Virus record (IMG/VR): IMGVR_UViG_3300036846_000162
Coordinates: 1 to 54,904 of that record
Length of the DNA stretch: 54,904 nucleotides
From: a virus
Strand: one strand, 5' to 3'
Positions 1 to 12,000 of this stretch are shown here, piece by piece. Positions within the stretch are counted from its first letter, which is position 1; each line of letters starts with the position of its first letter. The notes beneath the pieces are model-generated. The model ran no database searches, was not told the origin of the DNA, and saw only the letters and a program-made list of their open reading frames with translations. The position numbers were made by a program, and so were the translations under genes.

Positions 1-3000
1 GCTAGACAAACCTTTGACCAAACAAAGGAAGAGTTAGCAGGTCTTGTTAATCCTGATGGTACTAGGAAATATACTGACCAGCAGGTAGATCAGTTCTCAA
101 GAGCAGGAGCAGAGAAGGATTTCCATTACAATATGGCTATGCTACCTCTAGATATATTATCCTATTCAGCTATGACCTTTAACCCTATCTCTGGAGAGGC
201 AGAAGGTATGATGGAGAGAGGACTTGAGAAGCTAGCAGGTCTTTATGGTGAGTCTAAGCTAGGTAAGGCAGCAGGATGGTTAACTACTAAGTCTCTTGCA
301 CTGCAATCAGAAGGTATAGAAGAAGGTTTTCAGGACTTTGCACAGAAGGAAGGACAGCACTATGCAGAAGTATTAGGAGGTATGGATGATGGTAAGAGCT
401 TTAGTCAAAGACTAGGAGCAGAGGTATCAGGTTCAGACTTCTGGAATAACTATTTAGGAGGTGTAATAGGAGAACCTCTTGTAGGTGGTATAATGGAGGC
501 AGTCAATAGGACAGAGAGAGGACTAAAACAGAAAGCTATTAACTCAGTATATCAAAAGTTTACTTCCAATGTAGGCAAGTTAGACAATGATACAGCCGTT
601 AAGATTAAACAGCTACAGGCAGCAGGTAATGATATACAGGCAGCTAATATGAGGATGAACTTTAATGTTAACAAGACATTAAAGGCTCTTATGATGGACT
701 CTGTTTCTAATAGGGATGAAGCATACAATGCTCACATGGCTAACAGACAGGGATTACTTGCTGAGTTAGAAAATGGTAAGACTGATGGTCTAATAGACCT
801 AGGACATCCTGATTCTACTGAAGCTAGTAGAGACATTATTAAGAGTGAGCTTAAGCAGCAGATAGCAGACAGTGCTACAATAAAGAACATCTATGATGAT
901 GTTAAGAGTAAGTACAATAGGAACTTTGTAATGAAAGTAACATCACAGAAGTTCTACCTTCAGAGGATGCTTGAGGAGATGCCTGATATAGATAAGTCTA
1001 TTAGGGATGCCTACTCTAATGATGCCAATTACAATAGTCTATCTGCTCATGGCAAACAGTTAGCTGATACACAATATCAACTTGCAGCTCTCAAGAACTA
1101 CAAGAATAACCTATCAGAAAATATAAAGTACACTACAGATGTAGATGAGAAGCAGCATAGGGAGGATATGTTGGATAACATTAACAAGAGGATAGATGAT
1201 CTAGTTAATACACATGAACAGATACAGGAAGATGAGAACTATAATGATAAGGATAAGGAAAGTGACAATGCTGCCTTAACAGAGATGCATATAAACCCTA
1301 ATAAGGATCTATTCTGGGGGTTATCTAACAAGGTAGAAGGAGATGGAGAAATACAACTGGGAAGGAAAGACTTAGCTCTATGGGGTAAGGATGAGTATGT
1401 AGAAAGGGCTAGAAACAAAGTATTTGATAATGCTCTAGTAGAGTCTGAGATAACTGATGCTATGCAGGAGATTAAATCTTCTAAGATTAGTATGTTTGAG
1501 AAGATAGGACAGAAGGGCAAGGTAGCAGTAAGAGCTGTCACCAGTAAGATTACTAGTGGACAGAGAGCAAGAGCAGAGGCAAGAGCAGAACAGATAAAGG
1601 TAGAGCAAGCTGAGACAGCTAAGAAGAATCAGATAGTTACAGATACAGCAGATGAACTCAAAGATAAAGAGAATAATCCAGTAGAAGAAAGTGAGTATAC
1701 TGCTAACCTAGTTCAGTTAGCTGACATGTTAGGCTCAGTAGATATGGCTCATGTAGATACAGCATCTGCACCACCACCATTATCAGACGTACTGAATGCT
1801 CCAGGAGCAGTAATGACATTCTCTTTATCACCCTCTGTAAAGGATGCAGATGGAAAGGAAGCAACTCAAGAACAGAAGAATAGTATAAGAGATCAGGTAG
1901 CAGGACTAATAAATAGGATGGGTAATCCTACAGGCAACTTTGAAGACCTAGCAAGAGATGTATTAAAGAAGGATGGAGAGGCTACTACTAAACATGTTTG
2001 GAACTTACTTGCCTATGGTTGGGAGGCTAATGGTAAAGCACCTGCTGACTACAACGCTATATACAACTCTATCTTTAGTAACCATGTAGCAGAACTAGTA
2101 AGGATACAAAAGGAATTGACAGAACAAGGCTCTAAAGCACAGGAATTAGTAGATCAAAATCAATGGGAGGAATCGGGGATAGTAAATAGTTTTAATCCAC
2201 CAGGAGAAGGAGGTACTACAGGACAGTCACATACATATAATACAGGAGTAACTAGTAGATCAGATCCTAAAGGACAGTTTTCTACTTTCATGGTTCATAC
2301 TAAGGTAACAGAGACACAGGATGGTAAGGAAGTACTAGTAGATAGACACTTTACTGGAGCTGAGGGTATGAATAACAAGTGGATTAATAGTGCAGTATTA
2401 CTAGGGGATAAGTCCAGACCAGGAATGAAAACTATTATTAAAGTACCAAAGGATTACAACTCAGTTCCAGTAGCGGTATTTGGTACTGATGGAAACTATG
2501 TTACCTTTATACCATTTGGACAGTATATAAGTGAGAGATTTCCTGTCGATAGAAATACATGGACTGCAGAACAAGAGCAGGAGTATAGAGATAAGCTACC
2601 TATGATACACTATCCTGTAGGATTTGATAATGGTGGTAAGGGTATAATGCAGGTACATGATACAGGATGGTACCATAAAGTTAGATTTGATGAGGGTAGT
2701 CCAGAGGAGATGCAGAAAGCTATAGAAAATGTAAGAGCCATAAGAGAAGAAGTTATAGCTAGTTGGGATAATGATAAAGGTAAGAATGAAGTACCAGCTA
2801 CAGTGACTAATGTTATACAGACTACATTTGATCCTCTTAAGATAGTTGTAGGAGGTGGGGTACAAGGTATGACTTTAATGGAAGCTAATCCTGAGACTAC
2901 TCTAGGACTAGTAATGGATAGTTTAGACTCTAAGGACATAATCATAAAACCAGGAGAGAAGTTTCATAGTAGTGATAGGATACTTCTAAACTCTAAGCCA

Positions 3001-6000
3001 CAGGATGCTATAGGTAGGATAGTAGATATAAGAAAGTTTGGGATGAAGGATGGAGTACCTACGTATGTAGCATTCAAGGTTACTAGACCTAAGCTAGGTA
3101 AGGAGGCAAAGACTACAGTACAACAGCTATTACAGTACTGGGCTACAAGAAAGAGTGGTAACAAAGATGTAAGAGATAAGAATAATAAGATAAAACAAGC
3201 AGTAGAAGGATTATCAGGCTTCGATTTGAGTGTATTAAACACAGGATTTGACTTTAATTCTTACCTATCACATTTCGTCTATGTAGATACTTTAAGTAAG
3301 AAGGTTAAAGGGGCAGTAAGAGAGACACAAGATGTAGCCAAAGCTATACACAAAATAGCTACAGATACATTACCAGTGGGAACTCCTTACATGCAGTCAG
3401 AAAAGTATAGGATAATAATAGGACAGGCAGGTATAGGAGAGACAGGTACAGAGTTATGGTCTAAGGAGAATGATGCTGCTCAAGAGGCAGAGATGATGAA
3501 GAACCTTGACAAGCTAAAGAATACTCCAGTAACTATACCTGAAAAGAGAAGAAGCCCAGATGGAACAGAAGGAGTAGTTCAAACCAAGTACAACTCTATC
3601 TTTGATTGGTATGAACAGAACCTTAACATGAAGAATATAGCTAAGAATAGGGCTATAGTACATATCAATGAGGAAGGTAAGGCAAGTCAGGCACCAGGAG
3701 GAGCCACATATACAGACTACCTTAAGAATAATCTTAGGACTAATGTTAAGTCACTAAACATAGGTACAGCAGAGAAACCTGAGTGGGTCACTAATGCACA
3801 GCCTACTGTTACATACGAGACAGACTCAAGATTGAAGAAGATGGCTGATAGAAGTAAGTCTGATGCTCAGGTAAAAAAGGATATAGTAGATTCAGAAGAA
3901 AAGAAACCAACAAGAGGAACTAAGTTGGATGATGCCTTAGCAACAGCTAGAACTAAAGCACTAAACGAACAACTATCTGATCTGGAAGCTAGATATTATG
4001 ACTTACCAGAGGGATTATCAGAAAATGAAAAGGCAGACATAAATGATAGGATTGAAAATGGTGATAAAGAAGCTATTAAAAAGTATACTAAAAGGATACT
4101 TAATAGTGAGGACTTAAAAAAAGCTCAGGAAGCCTATGATAAAGGCAACTTTGTAATGGATGAAGATGGTGAAACATCACCTAAAGACTTGGAAGCAGCA
4201 GCACTTAGGAATGCATCTATGGTAACTGTAGGTAATACTGATATGGAGTATGACTCACCAGAAGATTTATTCAAGGAGTATAGGAATGGTGATGTAGAGC
4301 CAGACTTTATGGAAGCAGCAGAGGAAAGATTGAAGGAGTATGGACTATTACATTTAGTAAACTATAATCCTAATCAGCTAGAACTCTTTGGAGAAGAAGA
4401 AGGTCAAGCTAAGCCTACAACAGAGACAGAAGTAAAGAAAGAAGAAGAAGAGGAAAGTCCAGAGGATTTCCTCAAAAGGATGAATGACTTCACTAAGAAT
4501 GATGGAGGTATAAATGGAGCATTACTATCACCTACAGTAATGACTGATGCTCAGGCAAAGGTAGTAGAAAATAGTCTTACTAAGATAGCAGGACTAAGCC
4601 CTCAAGAACAGTTTGAAACTCTTGATTTCCTATCCAATGAGATAATACCTACAATAGAAGCTAATGGAGGTGACATAAGTAAAGCTGAGGTAGATAAGAT
4701 AGTGCAGGATAGGTTCAATGAGTTGTTAGGAGAAAGAGCAAAGGTAGCAGAGGCAGAAATAAAGAAGGCAATAGCCTATGCTGAAAAGTATCCTGATAAA
4801 GCTCAAGCTTTTAATCAGATGATAGCTAGGTTACAGAATACTATTACTAAGATTAGTGATGTAGGTGCTTCTATGGATAAGCTGATGGAGTTAGCTTATA
4901 GAGAAGCAAAGAAGAGTAGTAATATAAAGATGACTAAGGAGAGATTACAGGATAGTATAGAAGATGATGAGGATAGAGATGAGTCAGGAACAGATGATGG
5001 TGAAAGTGAAGAAAAAAGGGAAAGAGCTTTTGGTAGTGAGATACTTTCAGAGAATCCAGAAAACAAGGTTACAAAGAAGATGAGAAGATTCTTTGCAAGG
5101 GTTATTGATACAGAGGCTGATGGTACTAAGAAGCAGGGTGTATTTAATCTTCCTGTCTATGTTAACAAGGATGTCATAGTTAGTTTCCTTCAGAAGATGC
5201 TAGCTGATACACCACCATCATTTGATGCTAAGATGGGTAAGTTGGCTACTCTAGTAGAGACAGTACCATGGATACAAGAGATTATAGATAGGCTTAAGAA
5301 TACTAGTGAGGCTAACAAGAAGGTATTCACAGTATGTATGGACAATAGTACCACGCATATGAGCTTTGCCCTAGTAGGTTTCAATAAGAAGACAAAGAGA
5401 TGGTACTCAAAAGTAAAGAGTACTATATCAGCAGGAGCAGTAGAGAGTTTACGAGATGGATGGAGACAAAATTTTATGTCTGACTCCAGCCTAGTACAGA
5501 ATGATGCAGAGGGAGACCCAAGGATAGTAACAGATAAGGCTAATCAGCTAATACAGAAGTATAGGGATTGGAAGGGATACGATTTACCTACCATGAACGC
5601 TAGCTATGAGGACTTCTGGAAGAAGGGTATTGAAACACTCAAGAAACCTAATGAGAGTCTCAACATAGTACCTAAAGGAGCTATGCTAGACGAGTTAAAG
5701 TCTAAGCTAAAGGAAGGTGAGAAGGGTAAGGTAAGTATCAAGGCTGGTAGCTATATCATTAAGGATATGGGAAAGGGTATGTACAATATAAGAAGAGAGT
5801 CAGAGATGATAGGAGATACCAAAGGAGAGACTATGACTAGGATGGATGAGTTCCTTAGAGCTTTCGGTATCACAGTCAAGCCACAGACATTAGCTACTTT
5901 GTATGACAATGGACTATACCATAACACTAGGAGAATAAGCCCAGGTGGACTGTTCTATTCAGGAGGTGCTGATAAGGCAGGTAAAACTAATGGTCTATTT

Positions 6001-9000
6001 GGTGTGCTTTATAACAACCTTATTAGTCTAGCTAAGAACCCTGATACAATTCTCGATGAGGACAGCCAATCACCTTTAGATGATACAGTAATAGAGTCTC
6101 TTGCCAACCTAGATGCAAGGTACAGGTCTGATGTAGGACCAAAGGCTTTTAGAGATGGTGGAGAGAACTACTACACGGTAACAGCTAGAAAGTATATCAC
6201 TGATAGGGCTATTGATCTAGTAGGAGAAGACTCAGAAATGAGAGATACATTGGCTAAAATGTCATTCTCACAACACTCTTTTCTTTTGAGTTTACTTTCT
6301 GACGATGCAGACACTAAGGCTAAGATAGATAAGATAAGAGCTAAGTTACAGACAGAACAAACAGCAGAGAATAGAAAGCAGTTAGAAGCTGACCTTGAAA
6401 ATGCTATTAAGAATACCTTTAGAGGTAAGTTCAAGATAGCTCACTTAGGTAAGACTGCAATTAAACAGCAGGGTAAAAAAAGAATGGGGGATAACTCTAT
6501 ATCAGCAATATCAGAAGTAAGTCATGAGATGGCTAAGATGGGATTCTTCTCTGATATGACTCAGGGTAGTGTGAAGAACAACATGGGATTAAATAACTAT
6601 CCAGATTCTACCATACCTATACGAGTAGGTACTATGTTTAGTCCTACTATGTCTGATAAGACCATGATGACTCTCTTAACTACAGCCTTACTAGACCTAG
6701 GTAGAGAGCATTTGATGGGAGACAATGGACAAATGTCTCAACAACTTGTAAACATTATTTACAGTCAGGTAGTCAAGCCAGAGATAGCTAGGATGTTAGG
6801 AAGAGCATCAGCTAAGGCTAGCAATGTAGAGAACTATGATGAAGGAGCATTCAAGTTCTACTTCCTCACTAACCTTAATGACCTTACCTATGGAGAAGCT
6901 AAACTAACAAACCTACTTAGGACTAGTGATACATTCACCACTCTAGAGTCAGTAGAGAATGATAGTACCATAATGAATGCAATACATCAGTCTATAAGAG
7001 ACTACGTAGAGAAGCTATCTAATGATAAGGTAGCTAAGTGGGATAAGATGGATAACTTAACCAAGTACTTTGATGCTGACTATGTAAACAATGAAAAGTT
7101 TGAGGGTACTGATGTTGAGAAGAAGAAACAGATGGCTATGGATTATGTTATCAATAGTATGATCTCTACTGCCAACTCCTTTATGCTATTTGGAGGAGAC
7201 CCTGCTATGTACTATAAGGATAACATAAACAAGAGTCTTATCAATATAGGTAAGAGGCTTGCTAATCAGATAGCACCAGGAGCAGCAATAGCTGAGTCAG
7301 TAGGAGATAGATACATACAGCTATTCCTTAAGGATAGGAAGTCAGTTGCAGGTAATATTGCCTATATCAATAAGCTATATGGTGAGGGTTCTTATGAGGC
7401 TAAACAGTATTCATCTATAGAAGCTAGTGATGCTCAGGAGTATACTACATGGAAGGAACACTTAGATGTGCTTTCAAGACTAGGTAAGACTAATGACTAC
7501 CTTCTCGATGTATCACAGGAGGATATAGATGAAGCAGGTAAGTTGTTTGCTGACCCAGATAAGTATCCAGAAGAAAGCTGGACAGAGAAACAGAGGGAGA
7601 TTGTTAATAAAGTAACACAACCCATGAAGCCTGTATATACATATCAGATACCAGATATGGAAGGAGACTTCATGAGGACAGTATACATTAAGTCAAGTTC
7701 ATTTCCACTTGTACCACAGCTTACTAAGGGAATGCACATAGATAAACTCAGAATAAAGATGGAGCAACTACAGGCTCCAGCAGAGAAGGGTGGGCTAGGT
7801 AAGAATGTAAGAGCTTCCTATGGTACTGCTAACAAGGTAGGTGCTATTACTAACCCTTCTACTATATGGAAGAAGGATGGTAGCATTGATGAGGATGCTT
7901 TAGATAAGATAGGAGAATCCTCTCTTGAGATGAGAAGGGAAGGCTTCAGAATACAGCAAGACATTCCATTCAAGACAGAAAAGAATAGAGAGGATAGAGT
8001 GACATTAGGAACTCAAATGATGAAGTTACTCTTTGGGGATGAGATTATAAATGCTACTGGTTTCAACTACAAGGGAGAGCCTATGGATGGTAGGGCTTTA
8101 CACCAACAGTACACAGACACTATTAGTAAGTTTGTTGACCTTAAGCAGAAGCAATTATTTGATGAGCTAGGTTTAGATAAGATAGGAGAGCCTATAGATA
8201 AAGTAAAGACATTCGGTAAGCTACAGAAGATGCTTCAGGAAGAAGCGGACAAGAGAGATTATCCTCTACAAGACATAGAGGGGTTAAAGCTAATACAGAA
8301 TCCTGATGGAACTCATAGCTTTAACCTACCTCTATGGATATCTACCAGTAGTAATAGGTATGAGTCTATGCTTAACTCCATCGTTACTAATAGGATGGTA
8401 AAGATTAAAATGCCAGGAGCAGGATATGTAGTAGGTAGTCCAGAGGGTTTTATAAGAGAAAAGGTAGCAGAGGAAGACATTGATAAAGTACTTACTCCAG
8501 AACAGAGGTCACAGATAATCTTTACTAGTGCTTGGAATAATAAAGAGTTACAAGGACAGACAGAGGAGATGAAAGATGGTAAGACTAAGATAAAGAAGGC
8601 ACAGATATTTGTAGCTTCTAAGTTAAGGACACCTGGAGGAGACTTAGTAGACCTATTCCAGAAGAAGGATGGCAAGTACGTGTATCTCAAGGAGACAAAC
8701 AGAGGCTTCGAACTAAATGAAGATATGTTTGATAAGGATGTATTATCTATGTTCACATTCCGTATCCCAAGTTCGGGCTTACAGTCAGGTACCAGTGTAG
8801 AGATAGCAGGGTTCTTACCTCATAGCGTAGGAGATCTAATGATAGTACCCTCTAATTTCACTAAGCAGAAAGGTCTAGACTTTGATGTAGATAAGGAGCA
8901 AGGTTATAGCTACTGGACTCACACTGATAAGGATGGTAAGATATTAAGACTTAGAGAAGAACATAGGAATAGGATACTAAAGGAAGTTGACGATGAACTT

Positions 9001-12000
9001 AAAAAAGGTAAGACAGGAGAGTTAATAGCTAAGTATAAGGAGGCTAAAGGAATAGAAAAAAATAGAGCTAAGAAGGTATTAGACCAGTATATAGCTTCAA
9101 GTAAGTTTATTAACTCATTATTCCCTGATGGTATTAAGTACACAGAAGAGGACTTTGAAAACAATAAGTTCTTAGCCAATATTAATGACCAGATAACAGA
9201 GAAGTTATTACAGAATGACATAATAGAAGTAATGCACTCTGTATACTCTAATGATAATCCTAACCTCCAAAGGAAGATGAATAAGGTTCTTAACACTAAG
9301 GAGGCAGAGGGTGAAGCAGACTATATACAGGGCTTACAAGGACAGACTCAAGCTAAAGGAGTGTCTTATGATACTATCCTTTCAGATGAATACCAGAAGG
9401 GTAAGTTAATGTCAGGTAGTAGTGGTAAAACAGGCACAGGAGCATACTCATTAGACCTAGTATTCCACTCACTATTACAGCAGGCATATGATAAGAGTAG
9501 TAAGGATAATGTAAGACTACAGAAGTATGGTAAAAATAAGACTGCCACAGCCTTTGCTATGAGATTTGGTAGAGTTAGTTCTGATGGTACATTTGGTAGG
9601 CATAGGACATTAGGTGTTGATGGTAGAGATGGAGATAGGAGTATTACAGAAGGGCTGAGTGAGAGACAGAATATGGCTGTTGATAATGAGAAGCTACAAA
9701 TTATGGGTTTACTAGGAGTAGATAAAGAAACCATGATAGTAGACAAGGTACTCAGCTTATTAGGGTTTGATAAAGGAGAAGATGGACATAATATATCATT
9801 CCTATTCCTATCACAGCCAGTAATAAAGAGGTTCAATGAGCTGTTAAGAAATGCCAATTCAGTAGTAGCTAAGTTTGACCCTAATGTAGAGCAGAAGATA
9901 CTCACAAAGATAATGGGTGAGTTTAACTTTAGGATGAGTGATATGGGTATTGATAAGTCAGCTCAAATGTCGACAGAGAATATGGGTAAGGCTATATCAG
10001 ATGGTGGTGTAGATGGTGGACTACAAGCAGCAGTACTTAAAAGGTTCATAGAGTTAAGAGCTTATGGCTATGCTATGATGAAAGCACAGTCTACTCTAAA
10101 CTTTAAGAACAATAGTCTAGGTAGATCATATTTTGAAGTACTCGATAAGAATGAAAACTTAGGTAACCTCTTAAATATAGAAGCAAAAGACCCTGGTACA
10201 AAGAGCAGTCTAGGTACTATCAGTAACCTAGATAGGTTGGTAGGGGAGTATAATACATCTGGAGGAGAAGGGTTTATAAAGGTAGGGGGAGACTCTTACA
10301 TTAAGCCTACTACCTATATAGGTAAGATGAATGTAATGTCTACTGTTACAGCTGTTAATCTATGGTCAGATTACTTCCCTTACAATAGCTTTAGTATGAG
10401 ACGTCTCTTTGATGAGATAATACCACAGGTAGGTAATGGAGATAACATGTCGGCTACTAAAAAGGTAGAGTTAAAGCAGGAGATATTCAGGCATTTAAAG
10501 AAGTATCTTAATACAGGTGATACAGGTATAGTAGGTAGTAGTGACAATGTTAATGCTGAAAGGTTTAGATTAATGATGGATAGTAATGGTAACACATCAC
10601 TATCTTCTTATGTTAAAGCATTAATGCAGTCAGAAGATCCTATTGTTAAACACTACATTAAAAGTAATAAGTTATTCGAGAGGTTAACGTTCACTAAGGG
10701 AGATACTACTAAGCCCTCTACCATAATGTATAATAATGCAGCAGGTGAAGAGTATGATGAAGAGTATCTGTACCAGACCTTTAGCTCTATGTTAGCAGCT
10801 AGGGATAAAGATGGCAATAGAATAAAGCTACCACCTATAGGTAATAAAGAGTACACAGTGGATACTCTAGCACAAGATATGGTAGCATACTCTATGTTAG
10901 CAGCATCTACACAGCAAGCTACAGAGTTTGTGAAGTATGTACCAATGGCATACCTTGAAGCCATAGGATATACTCAAAAGATGAGAGATCTTAATGATAG
11001 CTTTGATAATATGGATACTGGACAGATATTAGTAGGAGAGCAAGGACCTAATGGAGAGAAGAATGCAGTATCAGCATTTACTATGCAGTATCTACAACAT
11101 AATCCAAATAGGGTTAAGTACAAAGTAGACATTGATGATGTAGGTACAGAGTTAGAAGGGATAAAACTTAATAAAGATAGTCAGGAGATAGAGAGTTTTA
11201 CTGCTCTTTCATCACAGGATACACCTGACTTTGTATCTATCTATAATCCTAACATAAGAGGTGAGAAGAAGTTTATGCTCTTCTATAATGATGGTAATAA
11301 GTATGTAAGGATATCAGTATTGGGTACCTATAACATGGATGAATATGATGCTAGGAATAATGGTATAGGTAATACTATAATGAGCTTACAAACCAATAAT
11401 GTAGCACAGTTCTATCCTGCTAGAAGAACACAGACTCAGACTTTCCAAGAAACAGGAGATAGATTTGGTGTGAGTTCAAATGATGTAAGCACAGTAGTAG
11501 GTAATATTGTTAACAGTGAGCTAGGTAATATGTCTGCATTAGCAGCAGAGTTATCACCACATATAAGTAGTATCAATGGCATACAGTATGCTGATACCTA
11601 TACAGATCATACAGGAAAGGTGATAACAAACTTTGATGGTGTGTATGATTACATTGATAACAAGATATATATATCATCAAAGACTAGTCCTAAGATGACT
11701 GTAGATGTCTTAGCAAGTAAGGTAATGCATGAGGTAGTACATGGAGTTACCATGAATCAGTTCCAGAAGTATATAGAAAGGAAGGAAGCTAATGGTGAGG
11801 TTAAGTTAACAGCAGATGCTCCTATTTATGTACAGAATATAGCCAGGATATACAACCAGCTAAGAGCTGAAGAGGGAGATGCTAAGTTAGCAGCCGTAAG
11901 AGCTAAAGTAGGTAAGCAAGACCTTACTGGTGATGAGTACAACACCTATGGACTCACAGATATTAATGAGTTTATGACTATGGCTCTTACACATAAGGAC

